Part shown: positions 32,597 through 40,715 of the stretch, piece by piece
Position numbering within the stretch: the first letter of the stretch is position 1
Layout: each line of letters starts with the position of its first letter
Assembly (NCBI RefSeq): GCF_039749495.1
Contig: NZ_JBDLLU010000003.1
Span: forward strand, 1-64,000
Origin: Dehalogenimonas sp. THU2
Lineage (GTDB): Bacteria > Chloroflexota > Dehalococcoidia > Dehalococcoidales > Dehalococcoidaceae
Reading direction: 5' to 3'
Length of the DNA: 64,000 nucleotides
Program-made: the position numbers and the translations under genes
Notes under the pieces: model-generated
What the model was told of the DNA's origin: nothing
The model's input: only the letters and a program-made list of their open reading frames with translations
Databases searched by the model: none

Positions 32597-33148
32597 ATGA
32601 AGAATTTGGTGTTATCAACTCTCAAGACAATTATGGCTGCCTTCGTTATGTTGGCATTGGTGCTGATTTCTGGTTGCGCCGTCACTGAATCATTAGCCTC
32701 TCCGCCGGACGCTGCCGAGTCTTATGTTCCTGGGAAGAACATATCCGACATTATAAATTACAGAATCTCTGTCAGCGGTCTGGTCGAACAGCCTTTGAAT
32801 TTGAGCTACGGAGATCTTGTGCATTTAGACACAACATCGGTATTTGCCTATCTGTTCTGTCCAGGTGTGTATTATGAATATAACAAATGGACAGGTGTCT
32901 CGATAACCAGCTTGCTGGATTTTGCTGGTGCGAAGGAAAATGCGGGGCATGTTATTTTCACCGCCATTGATGGCTATGAGATGATTTTCACTGTTGAACA
33001 ACTTGAAGAAAATAGCGCTATCCTAGCCTACTTGAAAGACGGGGCTGAACTAACGGATGAGGACGGATACCCTGTTAGGTTGGTCGTACCGGATCTGGAT
33101 GGGTATTACTGGGTGAGATGGCTGATTGGAGTGGACATAAGCAGTTGA
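32597..33148 (+). CDS. Lipoprotein with molybdopterin (sulfite-oxidase) fold domain
   Basis: 183 residues from ATG 32597. A signal peptide with the lipobox LISGC (Cys near residue 27) is followed by a sulfite-oxidase-type Moco-binding fold: YRISVSGLVEQPLNLSYGDL, WTGVSITSLLDFAGAKENAG, and a C-terminal VPDLDGYYWVRWLIGVDIS. A Cys at the usual place (YLFCPGV) might hold molybdenum, though many short secreted members of this fold do not bind it. The frame extends upstream to 32510 without coding character. AT-richer than its purine neighbours. No redox partner gene is adjacent. Confidence 0.7.
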   Translation: MKNLVLSTLKTIMAAFVMLALVLISGCAVTESLASPPDAAESYVPGKNISDIINYRISVSGLVEQPLNLSYGDLVHLDTTSVFAYLFCPGVYYEYNKWTGVSITSLLDFAGAKENAGHVIFTAIDGYEMIFTVEQLEENSAILAYLKDGAELTDEDGYPVRLVVPDLDGYYWVRWLIGVDISS

Positions 33149-33151
33149 AAC

Positions 33152-33490
33152 CTAATTGAACTCTTTCTCGGACATAACAATCAAAACCAATGCCGGCACA
33201 CCTAACGGAATGAATGACGCCGCAGCCGTCACCCCGCCGATCAAAGCCCATCGGTAATTCCTGCGCTTTAGAATAAAAACCCCGCCAATTATCGAAACTG
33301 CGGCAATGATCAAAGCCGGGATGGGCAAGCTGAAAATGATACTGGGTACGAAGGGCGGTATGTCTCCTTTGCCGAAGCCGCTGTGTTCAGGACCGAAGCC
33401 GATCCAGTAGTTAAGAATTCCCAGTCCGCCGATCAATCCGGCAAGAATCGATAAAATACCCCCGATCCCTGGTCTGTTCATTGTTTTCAT
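33152..33490 (-). CDS. Small membrane protein, last gene of zinc-ribbon operon
   Basis: 112 residues with three hydrophobic segments (GGILSILAGLIGGLGILNYW, IPALIIAAVSIIGGVFILK, and ALIGGVTAAASFIPLGVPAL). The short loop after the first helix is acidic and aromatic (GFGPEHSGFGKGD). No family function is known. It follows the zinc-ribbon gene at 33525 by 34 bases on the same strand and converges on the molybdopterin-fold lipoprotein with 3 bases between the stops. Confidence 0.6.
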   Translation of the reverse strand: MKTMNRPGIGGILSILAGLIGGLGILNYWIGFGPEHSGFGKGDIPPFVPSIIFSLPIPALIIAAVSIIGGVFILKRRNYRWALIGGVTAAASFIPLGVPALVLIVMSEKEFN

Positions 33491-33524
33491 CGAAAAGACC
33501 GCATGTGTTGTGACTGAATTATTA

Positions 33525-33980
33525 TCATTCGAAACTGAAATCCGAGAATGAGGGGAAACCGTCGTTCGAGATGATAAAGGAAATCACAAATACTGTGATT
33601 AGGAGCCCCAGCGCGAACATCCTCCAGGCCAGTTCGCTATCCTTTCCCTTAATCGCCGTCCAAGCGAAGATACCGCCCACCACGCCAAACAATACAGGCA
33701 ACAGCCACCATGCGCCTGATGGTTTCCCTGCTTTGGAACCCGTTGTATCACCGGTTCTTGAGTTCGTCATCGATACCCCGGCCGGATTGACTGACGCGCC
33801 GCAGGCTTCGCAAAATTTCGAACCCGCGGGATTCGTTGTCCCGCAACGCTGGCAATAGAATTGAGGCTGTGGTTGAGCGGTGATTGACGGTGCTACCCGG
33901 GTAATTGCTAATGTAGCCCCGCAGTCCCCGCAGAACCGGGCCCCGGTCTCATTCATCGCGTGGCAATTGGGACATTCCAT
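33525..33980 (-). CDS. Double zinc-ribbon membrane protein
   Basis: 151 residues. Two zinc ribbons form the N-terminus: CPNCHAMNETGARFCGDCG and CQRCGTTNPAGSKFCEACG. A Ser/Thr/Gly linker follows, then two hydrophobic helices (WWLLPVLFGVVGGIFAW, MFALGLLITVFVISFII). Ribbons of this kind usually mediate protein contacts. GAGGATAACAA precedes the ATG. It belongs to a five-gene minus-strand operon in which three successive products carry such ribbons. Confidence 0.65.
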   Translation of the reverse strand: MECPNCHAMNETGARFCGDCGATLAITRVAPSITAQPQPQFYCQRCGTTNPAGSKFCEACGASVNPAGVSMTNSRTGDTTGSKAGKPSGAWWLLPVLFGVVGGIFAWTAIKGKDSELAWRMFALGLLITVFVISFIISNDGFPSFSDFSFE

Positions 33981-33999
33981 TTGTTATCCTCCGAATCGA

Positions 34000-34680
34000 T
34001 TATGGCAAAGCCCGGCCGCAGCCATTACAAAACTTCTGTCCGGGTGCTGTCATCCGGCCGCATTGCGGGCAGGATGATGACCGGTTGTAAGCGGGGGTGG
34101 CGGTCCGGAGGGGTGAAAGCGCGATGCCGCAGCTCCGGCAGAATTTCCGGTTCGATGAATTCCGCGCGGCACAATTCGGACAGGGTACCGAAGATGTGAC
34201 CGGGGCTGTGAATGTTCCGGTAGAGACCAGCAGTCGGCGTGCCAGCAGGGTGCCGTTCATGCCGATAGCCATTCCGGTGGCCAGATAAACCGATGAAAGA
34301 CCGTAGGCGGCAATGGTATCCTGTCCCAGCATCGCCAGAGCCTGAGTGGCGCTGAACGACAATCCCCAGATTATCAGATAGACGACAGATCGTTTAGCAG
34401 TGATTTTATCACCGTTTACGTCGATCCTGGTGGTGAACCCCTGAAACGCGCCACCGAGCAACCCGGCGCCCAGCAGTCCCCAGGAAAGCAGTGTCGGCTC
34501 GCCCAAGTTGAGCAAGAATCGATATAGCACCAGGAATGCGGCGCTGAACAGCATCTGTGTTAATAGGCCGGATGCCACCAGCGGGCGTGGTTTGCCGACA
34601 GTTCGCACTATGGCAAATACCGAAAGCAGCACCAGCGGGATTGAAGCGTAACCTGCGATGACCAGGACTGTATTGAGCAC
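34000..34680 (-). CDS. Polytopic membrane protein with C-terminal double zinc ribbon
   Basis: 226 residues. About five helices (VLVIAGYASIPLVLLSVFAI first) occupy residues 1-150. The C-terminus has two ribbons, CPNCAARNSSNRKFCRSCG and CPQCGRMTAPGQKFCNGCG. The order (membrane first, ribbon last) is the reverse of the neighbour at 33525. The stop is 19 bases before the next gene and the start 1 base after the preceding stop. Function unknown. Confidence 0.6.
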   Translation of the reverse strand: MLNTVLVIAGYASIPLVLLSVFAIVRTVGKPRPLVASGLLTQMLFSAAFLVLYRFLLNLGEPTLLSWGLLGAGLLGGAFQGFTTRIDVNGDKITAKRSVVYLIIWGLSFSATQALAMLGQDTIAAYGLSSVYLATGMAIGMNGTLLARRLLVSTGTFTAPVTSSVPCPNCAARNSSNRKFCRSCGIALSPLRTATPAYNRSSSCPQCGRMTAPGQKFCNGCGRALP

Positions 34681-34681
34681 T

Positions 34682-35179
34682 CTATTGCCTCACCTTCCCA
34701 CAATTGTTGCAGAACCGGGCGCCGGATTTGAGTTCATGACCGCAGTTACGGCAATAGACACCTTTGGTAACGGGGGTGTGGGACGCGGAAGATTTCTGCG
34801 CGGGAGTGCCGCAATTCAGACAGAATCGTGACAATGCAGGCAGTTGAGCGCCGCATTTATCGCACGCCCCTGTCTGTTCCATTTTCCGTAGATAATCGTG
34901 CCAGGCACTTTGAATGGTGAAAACTATTTGGCCGGATGGTTCGTCGCGGACCCACTTGTCTCCTGCTCGCCGGTACCACTTCCCAGACCCGGCGCCGATC
35001 GTCCAAATCGCCTTGTTTTCGTCGAAAAAGCGGAGTGTTTTCAAAGCGTTGCTGTATTGCCGAAAGGAAAATTGCCCCTTGCGGTAAGCGGCACAAAGGT
35101 AATAAAACAAGGCAAAAGCCTGGGATGGGTGGTACATCGGGAGCTTGGGAACCGGTGATTGCGGGATGATTTGACCCAC
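34682..35179 (-). CDS. Soluble zinc-ribbon protein with unknown N-terminal domain
   Basis: 165 residues, no membrane helix. The N-terminal 95 residues (ALFYYLCAAYRKGQFSFRQY, then WTIGAGSGKWYRRAGDKWV) look like a small folded domain with a GKWYR-type strand pattern seen in other ribbon-bearing proteins. The C-terminus holds two ribbons, CDKCGAQLPALSRFCLNCG and CRNCGHELKSGARFCNNCG. It may be the cytoplasmic partner of the membrane proteins on either side. It follows the secreted protein gene by 2 bases. Confidence 0.6.
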   Translation of the reverse strand: MGQIIPQSPVPKLPMYHPSQAFALFYYLCAAYRKGQFSFRQYSNALKTLRFFDENKAIWTIGAGSGKWYRRAGDKWVRDEPSGQIVFTIQSAWHDYLRKMEQTGACDKCGAQLPALSRFCLNCGTPAQKSSASHTPVTKGVYCRNCGHELKSGARFCNNCGKVRQ

Positions 35180-35181
35180 GG

Positions 35182-36615
35182 TTATTTTCCTTTCATCCGG
35201 TGATAAATACTCATGAATTCTTGTACCTCCCCGGGATTGTCCGGGTTTGGTATCTTACCGTGGTTTTCATAATATTCCCGCCATGCTTGATGAGCGGCAT
35301 CGTCTTTCTGATAAACACAGCTCGCTTCGATAGCCCCACCGGCATCAGGTTCGACATAATCTCTTAAGATGTTAGCGCCGCCGGAAATATCTCTGACGTC
35401 GCCTTTGGCGTTGGTGAGTGAAGTCAAATTCATAAGACGCCTGATGATCCTGATTCCTTCGACGGCCCCTTCCTCATATTTTTCTCTGTTTACCTGTTTA
35501 ACAAATTCAGAAGGATCGTTATCGGTAAGAGCTGGGCCCAATTTACCGCCGCTTCCAAGCGGTGGATTTTCCTTTATCACATCTCCAGCATGTTCCCACT
35601 CGGCATGCTGTCTTTCACGCTCCTCCGGTGACTGTCTTTGCCCCCACCCGTATTCTCTTTTTGTTCTATCCCACCACTCTGTCCAGTTTTCATCTTCTGA
35701 CGCTGGATGACCGAAGATAGGAGGACGTTCAGCCGGTGCCTGCGGATTCATGCGTCGCCCTTCAAGAAAGGCATTCCAAAGCATTTCCAAACCTGTTTCA
35801 TCGCTGCTGGCAATCATAATGCGATCGGCTGGATCTTCCGGCGATGGAATTTCGGCTATCTCAATCGGTGGCCGGAGTTCGGGCGGCAGTAGATCCTGGC
35901 GATAACCGGCGATGTCTATATCTCCTATACTGTCACCGGCATCGGCGATGAGCGGTTCGCCGTCTTCCGCCAGGGGGGAATCCCCGTCTCTCTCAACCCG
36001 GTTCAGCAGCAGTGCCCCGCCCCCCGCCACCACGGCTGCCACCAGCCCGGCGACGGCGGTAGTGCCCAGTGCGCCGAAACCGGAGACCAGGTCTGTGGCG
36101 GTTTCATTGTTGGAGATATCGATGCCGTCGGTGTGGTGCCACACCGCCTGTTGAGCGTCGTTGCCGAAACTACCTGACCGGTTGATGTTCTGCAGTGTCT
36201 GCAGCAGACTGCCGGTGGCAAATCCGCCGGGCGTGAATATATCTGACCGGCGGGGTCCTGAATCGTGTTTTTCACCGCAGAAGGCGATGATGAGACTCTG
36301 GCTGGCGCCTGGCGGTACGGTTATGATCTCCGCCCCGGCGGTAAACATCGTCTGGGTCCCGACATTCTGCGGAACCATGGCCAGCCCGATGGGGACCTTT
36401 ATCGTAAGGGTTTCGCCGGTGGTGTTATTGAAGGTAGCCTGGAGAGACTGTCCGTAATATCCCCCGCCGGAACCGTTGACCGTAACATTGAGTCCGGAAA
36501 CCGCGCCGTTCATGACATCCTGAATTTCGTGATCGGCGGCGGAGAGGGGGGAGGGAAGGCTGCCGATGAAGACCAAGGCAAGTGTAACCAGTACTACGGG
36601 AGCCAGGCGTTTCAT
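35182..36615 (-). CDS. Secreted, membrane-anchored protein of unknown function
   Basis: 477 residues. A signal peptide (LVTLALVFIGSLPSPLSAA) is followed by a beta-sandwich-like domain of about 130 residues (ATFNNTTGETLTIKVPIGLA). Next comes a transmembrane helix near residue 200 (AVAGLVAAVVAGGGALLL), then about 260 acidic, Trp-rich, non-repetitive residues (DENWTEWWDRTKREYGWGQR). The C-terminal 100 residues (EGIRIIRRLMNLTSLTNAKG) look folded, but no family was recognised. With the ribbon proteins downstream it may form an envelope complex: an outside sensor/binder linked through one helix to inside ribbons. GGAG precedes the ATG. Confidence 0.6.
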   Translation of the reverse strand: MKRLAPVVLVTLALVFIGSLPSPLSAADHEIQDVMNGAVSGLNVTVNGSGGGYYGQSLQATFNNTTGETLTIKVPIGLAMVPQNVGTQTMFTAGAEIITVPPGASQSLIIAFCGEKHDSGPRRSDIFTPGGFATGSLLQTLQNINRSGSFGNDAQQAVWHHTDGIDISNNETATDLVSGFGALGTTAVAGLVAAVVAGGGALLLNRVERDGDSPLAEDGEPLIADAGDSIGDIDIAGYRQDLLPPELRPPIEIAEIPSPEDPADRIMIASSDETGLEMLWNAFLEGRRMNPQAPAERPPIFGHPASEDENWTEWWDRTKREYGWGQRQSPEERERQHAEWEHAGDVIKENPPLGSGGKLGPALTDNDPSEFVKQVNREKYEEGAVEGIRIIRRLMNLTSLTNAKGDVRDISGGANILRDYVEPDAGGAIEASCVYQKDDAAHQAWREYYENHGKIPNPDNPGEVQEFMSIYHRMKGK

Positions 36616-36644
36616 CTTATCGCTCCGGTTGTCGGTCCAGCATT

Positions 36645-36673
36645 ACTTTATGCTTGGTTGGTGCTGTTGTCAA
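36645..36673 (-). promoter_or_regulatory. Promoter of the zinc-ribbon operon
   Basis: On the minus strand TTGACA (36673-36668), 17 bases, TAAAGT (36650-36645). The leader of about 25 bases carries CCGGAGCG ahead of the ATG at 36615. Confidence 0.65.
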
Positions 36674-36888
36674 TGGTTTTTGCTTTACCCGCGCATGATA
36701 ACTGCTCGGAGCCGATCACCTGGGGAACTTCTGGAGGTGACGTGACTGGAGATCACGGTCATTATGCCGAAGAGAATCGGGATCAAGTCACCCCTGTTCC
36801 GGTCTTCATTCCCGGTCTCAACTCTAGATGTGCTAAAGTATAAGTGGCAACGAAATTTTTAATCCGTCGATAGGAGATACCCTGCCCC

Positions 36889-37905
36889 GTGATCGTAGAG
36901 ATGAGAAACGGCGCACCCAAAGACGAGATTGACGCCGTAACCGATAAAGCCCGTTCCCTAGGATTGAACGTGCAGCTCAACCTAGGCACCGACAAGGTCG
37001 TCGTTGCCCTTTTGGGCAGCAATACTGGACTCATACCCACAGATCAGTTCGCCGTACTGCCGGGGGTGGAGTCCGTCACCCGAATCATGAAGCCGTACAA
37101 ACTGGCCTCGCGGGAGTTCAAAAGGGCGGATACCATCGTTTCGGTGGGAGGCATCGATATCGGTACCAATCGCATTGTAATCATGGCCGGTCCGTGCGCC
37201 GTGGAAAGTGAAGAGCAGCTCACCGAGGCGGCGCGCGTGGTCAAAACTTCCGGCGCCAGCATTCTGCGCGGGGGCGCCTTCAAGCCCCGCACCTCCCCGT
37301 TTAGCTTTCAGGGTCTCAAAAAATCAGGACTGGAACTGCTGGATAAAACCCGCAAGAGCTTCGGCCTGCCGGTCATCACCGAGGTCGTCGATGCTCATGA
37401 CGTCGATATGATGTCGGATTACGTCGATATCTTGCAGGTCGGTTCGCGTAATATGCAGAATTATTCGCTGCTGACTCACCTGGGCAAGACTCGGCGTCCG
37501 GTGCTCCTCAAGCGGGGCTTCGCCTGCACTATCACCGAATGGCTGACTGCCGCCGACTACCTCCTTTCGGAAGGGAACGAGCAGGTCATCCTGTGTGAGC
37601 GCGGCATCCGCACTTTCGAGGATTCCACCCGCTTTTCCCTCGACATCTCGTCCATCCCGGTGATCAAGAAGGCCAGCCACCTGCCGCTGGTGGTCGATCC
37701 CAGCCACGCCGCGGGTCACTACTCGCTGGTCCCGGCCCTGGCCAAAGCGGCGATCGCCGCCGGCGCCGACGGTCTGCTCATCGAGATGCACCCGGATCCG
37801 CGCAAGGCGTTGGTGGATGGCATCCAGTCCCTTTCGCCTTCCGATTTCATCCGCTTGATGGAAGAGCTCAAGCCGGTGGCTGCGGCGGTGGGGCGGACGC
37901 TTTAA
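36889..37905 (+). CDS. aroF: 3-deoxy-7-phosphoheptulonate synthase (AroF, type I-beta)
   Basis: 338 residues. It condenses PEP and erythrose 4-phosphate in the first step of aromatic amino acid synthesis. The N-terminal 70 residues (MRNGAPKDEIDAVTDKARSL) are the ferredoxin-like regulatory domain of the beta form, as in Thermotoga. The barrel has IVIMAGPCAVESEEQLTEAA, LRGGAFKPRTSPFSFQGL and DPSHAAGHYSLVPALAKAAI; the metal ligands Cys, His, Glu and Asp are in these blocks and EMHPDP. The GTG at 36889 has GGAG about 12 bases upstream. Feedback control through the N-domain (by Tyr or Phe) is expected from family knowledge. It is not next to other aro genes. Confidence 0.95.
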   Translation: MIVEMRNGAPKDEIDAVTDKARSLGLNVQLNLGTDKVVVALLGSNTGLIPTDQFAVLPGVESVTRIMKPYKLASREFKRADTIVSVGGIDIGTNRIVIMAGPCAVESEEQLTEAARVVKTSGASILRGGAFKPRTSPFSFQGLKKSGLELLDKTRKSFGLPVITEVVDAHDVDMMSDYVDILQVGSRNMQNYSLLTHLGKTRRPVLLKRGFACTITEWLTAADYLLSEGNEQVILCERGIRTFEDSTRFSLDISSIPVIKKASHLPLVVDPSHAAGHYSLVPALAKAAIAAGADGLLIEMHPDPRKALVDGIQSLSPSDFIRLMEELKPVAAAVGRTL

Positions 37906-38035
37906 CCAACCGTCATCGTAGCCACAGCGTCTTGTAAACCGGTTGTTTTCTAATCCCTTTTACCGAGTTAGTGCTTTAACTCCGTAATCCACAAAAATTC
38001 CATTATTTATTCATACTATTACGATTATTCCTCAA

Positions 38036-38041
38036 TATAAT
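38036..38041 (+). promoter_or_regulatory. -10 box of polyferredoxin gene, leaderless geometry
   Basis: A perfect TATAAT ends 6 bases before ATG 38048. The -35 region is weak (TTCATA at 38010-38015 would need a 20-base spacer), which might indicate help by an activator. No Shine-Dalgarno precedes the ATG. Confidence 0.55.
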
Positions 38042-38047
38042 GGCTGG

Positions 38048-39439
38048 ATGAGTAACAAATCCTGGTTTCGGCGGTTTACAGTCTCTTTCGTCCTTGCTCT
38101 TGCTACACTCCTGTTAGTCGCAGCGCCCCTTTTTGCCTGCGAGATAACCATCAAGCCCGAAAAATCCTCCGGTCAGGTGGGGGATATTATCAAGCTGGAT
38201 ATCACCGTCGTCCTTACCCACCGCAACTGTCCAGTCCCCATGTCGGACACAAAGTTCATCACAAGTTCTAATCTGGCTATTGTGGGCCAAACTGCCTGGG
38301 TATCCGCCGGACGTGATACTTATAAAACGGTGCTCACCGTTCAGTTGTTGGCGGCGGGAACTGCTAAGTTGGAGATTGTACGGGATTGCATCAAAGAAGG
38401 CGGATATGAGGTTGTTACGTTGACGGCAGGCGGTACCGCCGTGATCGACACTCCTGTCACAACCAACATACCGCGGGAGGTTTCACCGGGTGTCGTCGTT
38501 GTACCATCGACCTCTTCCATCGGTGGCGATACAGTGGAACCCGCATCGGAGATGACATGGCTGGAAGCGTTCAAGCGAGCGTTCAGTCAGCCGTTCATCT
38601 GGGCTTACCTGGGGCTGACTTTCTTTGCGTACTTCGCCTTATTGTTCCGGCGCCGTCGCTGGCGCTATATTTCACTGGCTTTTTCTATGGTATACCTGGG
38701 ATTTTTTCTTGGGTTGTGCCCCTGTGTTATCGGCGCCATGCAGAATGTACTCCTTCATTTGGGTGACCCGAAGCAATATCTGGCGCACTTTATCATTTTG
38801 GCGGTTCCGATCCTCTCGACGGTGTTTTTGGGGAGGCTTTATTGCGGCTGGGTGTGTCCGATGGGGGCGGTGCAACAATTCCTTTACCGCCGCGACCTCA
38901 GTGTTAAACTACCTGCCTGGGTTGGCGATAAACTCAGGTGGCTTCGCTTTGGTATTCTGATAGCGATTATTTCCGCTGCCTTATATACCGGAACCGAAGT
39001 TTTTGCGGAGATCGACCCGTTCAAATCCCTATTCAATGCCCAGATTTCGCCGGTACCTACCACTTTCCTGGTAATTCTGGTGGTGGCTTCGATTTTTATA
39101 TTCACTCCCTGGTGCCGGTTTCTGTGCCCTATGGGAGCGGTGCTTTCAGTTGTGGGGCGTATTGCCCGCCGGGAACTTAGCTTTAAGCCAGAGTGCAAGA
39201 ACTGCGGGGCTTGCGCCAAGACTTTCTGTGAATACAAAGCTATCACTCCCGGCAGCGTGTTACCTAAGATAGAGCAGCATGAGTGCGCCCGTTGCGGCGA
39301 ATGCATCTCTCGCTGTCCGAAGAATGCCATGGAATATGAGATTCCGGATAGAAAGAGTAACGGTTCGGTTTCCCTGCCGCAATCCCCGGTGTTGCGACAT
39401 CCGATTCCGGAACGTGTTGTACCGGATCCTGGCGATTGA
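38048..39439 (+). CDS. NapH/NosR-like membrane polyferredoxin with secreted N-domain
   Basis: 463 residues. A signal sequence (VLALATLLLVAAPLFACEI) is followed by a beta-rich extracytoplasmic domain to about residue 155. About six helices come next, carrying the paired motifs CGWVCPMGAVQQF and CRFLCPMGAVLSV (C-x3-CP type). The C-terminus has two ferredoxin-type clusters, CKNCGACAKTFC and CARCGECISRCPKNAM. Family knowledge: NapH, NosR and the dehalogenase-associated RdhC pass electrons from the quinone pool or ferredoxin across the membrane. The N-terminal domain here is not the FMN-binding domain of NosR/RdhC and was not recognised; an extra motif GLCPCVIGAMQN is unusual. No oxidoreductase gene is adjacent. 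Confidence 0.75.
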   Translation: MSNKSWFRRFTVSFVLALATLLLVAAPLFACEITIKPEKSSGQVGDIIKLDITVVLTHRNCPVPMSDTKFITSSNLAIVGQTAWVSAGRDTYKTVLTVQLLAAGTAKLEIVRDCIKEGGYEVVTLTAGGTAVIDTPVTTNIPREVSPGVVVVPSTSSIGGDTVEPASEMTWLEAFKRAFSQPFIWAYLGLTFFAYFALLFRRRRWRYISLAFSMVYLGFFLGLCPCVIGAMQNVLLHLGDPKQYLAHFIILAVPILSTVFLGRLYCGWVCPMGAVQQFLYRRDLSVKLPAWVGDKLRWLRFGILIAIISAALYTGTEVFAEIDPFKSLFNAQISPVPTTFLVILVVASIFIFTPWCRFLCPMGAVLSVVGRIARRELSFKPECKNCGACAKTFCEYKAITPGSVLPKIEQHECARCGECISRCPKNAMEYEIPDRKSNGSVSLPQSPVLRHPIPERVVPDPGD

Positions 39440-39462
39440 CATTACCATCCATGACAAAACGA

Positions 39463-39486
39463 AAAGAGGGGCGAAAGCCCCTCTTT
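39463..39486. terminator. Bidirectional terminator between convergent genes
   Basis: AAAAGAGGGGC, a GAAA tetraloop and GCCCCTCTTTT: a perfect stem with A- and T-tracts on both sides. It serves the polyferredoxin gene (plus) and the GuaB3-type gene (minus). Confidence 0.9.
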
Positions 39487-39506
39487 TAAATCTCAGATAG
39501 ATCTTT

Positions 39507-40649
39507 CTATACGCACTTGGAAAGCTGGTAGCTCTTGCCCTCGGTGGTGATGGCCGGGGCGATGACCATTTCCGCCTGCTGCATCTCGCGGATGTTGGCC
39601 GCGCCGCAGACTCCCATGACCGTCCGGAGGGCTCCGACGAAGTTCTGGGAGCCATCGACGACGGAGGTGGGGCCGAAGAGAATTTGCTCCAGAGGCGCGG
39701 TGGTGCCTACCTTGATGCGGGTGCCGCGTGGCAGGGAAGGGTGGGGATGGCTCATGCCCCAGTGGTAACCGTGGCCTGGCGCTTCTTTAGCCTGGGCGAT
39801 GATGGAACCGAACATAGCGGCATCGGCGCCGGCGGCGATGGCTTTACAGAAATCGCCACCTTTCTTGAAGCCGCCATCGGTGATGATGGTGACATAACGG
39901 CCGGTCTCGGCCAGGTAAGCCTCACGCGCCGCGGCGCAGTCCATGGTGGCGGTGATCTGCGGCACACCCAGACCCAACACTTCGCGGGAGGTGCAAGCGG
40001 CGCCCGGGCCGACGCCTACGAACACACCGGCAACGCCCTCGCGCATCAGTTCCAGCGTGGCGGAGTAGCTGACGCAGTTACCGACGACGACCGGGATCTT
40101 GAGGCTGGAGCAAAGTTCGGAGAAGATAAGCCCGCGGTAGCTCTTGGAGATATGGCGGGCGGTGGTGACGGTGGAGGCAACTACCAGGATATCGGCGCCG
40201 GCTTCGGCGACCACCGGGGCGATGCGTTTGGCGTTGGCCGGCATGACCGCCACGGCGGCGATACCGCCGGCGGCCTTGATGGCCCTGACCCGCTCGGCGA
40301 TGATATCGTCCTTGATGGGTTCGGTATAGATCTTCTGAAGCAGCGCCGTGACCTCGGACTGGGGTGTCTCGGCGATCTGCGCAAGGACAGCCTCCGAGTC
40401 ATGGTAACGGGACTGGATGCCCTCACCGTGCAGCACGGCCAACCCGCCGAGCTGGCTCATCCGGATGGCCATGTTGACGTCGGTGACGGCGTCCATGGCG
40501 GCGGCGATGATCGGTATCTTGAAGCTGACGTCGCCGATCTTGAAGCCGACATCAGTCTGCTCGGGGTTGATGGTCACGTCCCCGGGCACGATGGCAACTT
40601 CGTCAAAACCGTAAGAACGGCGGAGTTCTTTGAACTGGGGATGGGTCAT
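39507..40649 (-). CDS. GuaB3-family IMP dehydrogenase-related protein
   Basis: 380 residues, a TIM barrel without CBS domains. IPIIAAAMDAVTDVNMAIRM and the active-site loop GVGPGAACTSREVLGLGVPQ (Cys nucleophile) match IMPDH/GMP reductase. The total length and the C-terminus (GALRTVMGVCGAANIREMQQ) match the GuaB3 class best known from Actinobacteria and Cyanobacteria, where the reaction may be GMP reduction rather than IMP oxidation. True guaB would be elsewhere. AAGGAGG lies 5 bases before the ATG, but it can pair in a hairpin in the leader. Confidence 0.85.
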   Translation of the reverse strand: MTHPQFKELRRSYGFDEVAIVPGDVTINPEQTDVGFKIGDVSFKIPIIAAAMDAVTDVNMAIRMSQLGGLAVLHGEGIQSRYHDSEAVLAQIAETPQSEVTALLQKIYTEPIKDDIIAERVRAIKAAGGIAAVAVMPANAKRIAPVVAEAGADILVVASTVTTARHISKSYRGLIFSELCSSLKIPVVVGNCVSYSATLELMREGVAGVFVGVGPGAACTSREVLGLGVPQITATMDCAAAREAYLAETGRYVTIITDGGFKKGGDFCKAIAAGADAAMFGSIIAQAKEAPGHGYHWGMSHPHPSLPRGTRIKVGTTAPLEQILFGPTSVVDGSQNFVGALRTVMGVCGAANIREMQQAEMVIAPAITTEGKSYQLSKCV

Positions 40650-40655
40650 TGAGGC

Positions 40656-40671
40656 CTCCTTGTTTAAGGAG
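40656..40671 (-). promoter_or_regulatory. Shine-Dalgarno-masking hairpin ahead of GuaB3 gene
   Basis: On the minus strand CTCCTT, loop AAAC, AAGGAG: a perfect 6-bp stem whose 3' arm is the ribosome binding site of the 39507-40649 gene. Pairing would hide the site. Confidence 0.5.
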
Positions 40672-40673
40672 TA

Positions 40674-40703
40674 ACTATATCAAAAATGACTTTCCGGGGT
40701 CAA
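40674..40703 (-). promoter_or_regulatory. Promoter of GuaB3-type gene
   Basis: On the minus strand TTGACC (40703-40698), 18 bases, TATAGT (40679-40674). The transcript would start just before the hairpin at 40656-40671. Confidence 0.65.
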
Positions 40704-40715
40704 GATTTCCTATCA

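Noticed and set aside
39684-40652. Plus-strand frame of 322 codons opposite the GuaB3-type gene
   Set aside because: Shadow frame with Gly/Asp/His-rich low-complexity content; the minus-strand gene has full IMPDH motifs, a promoter and a Shine-Dalgarno.
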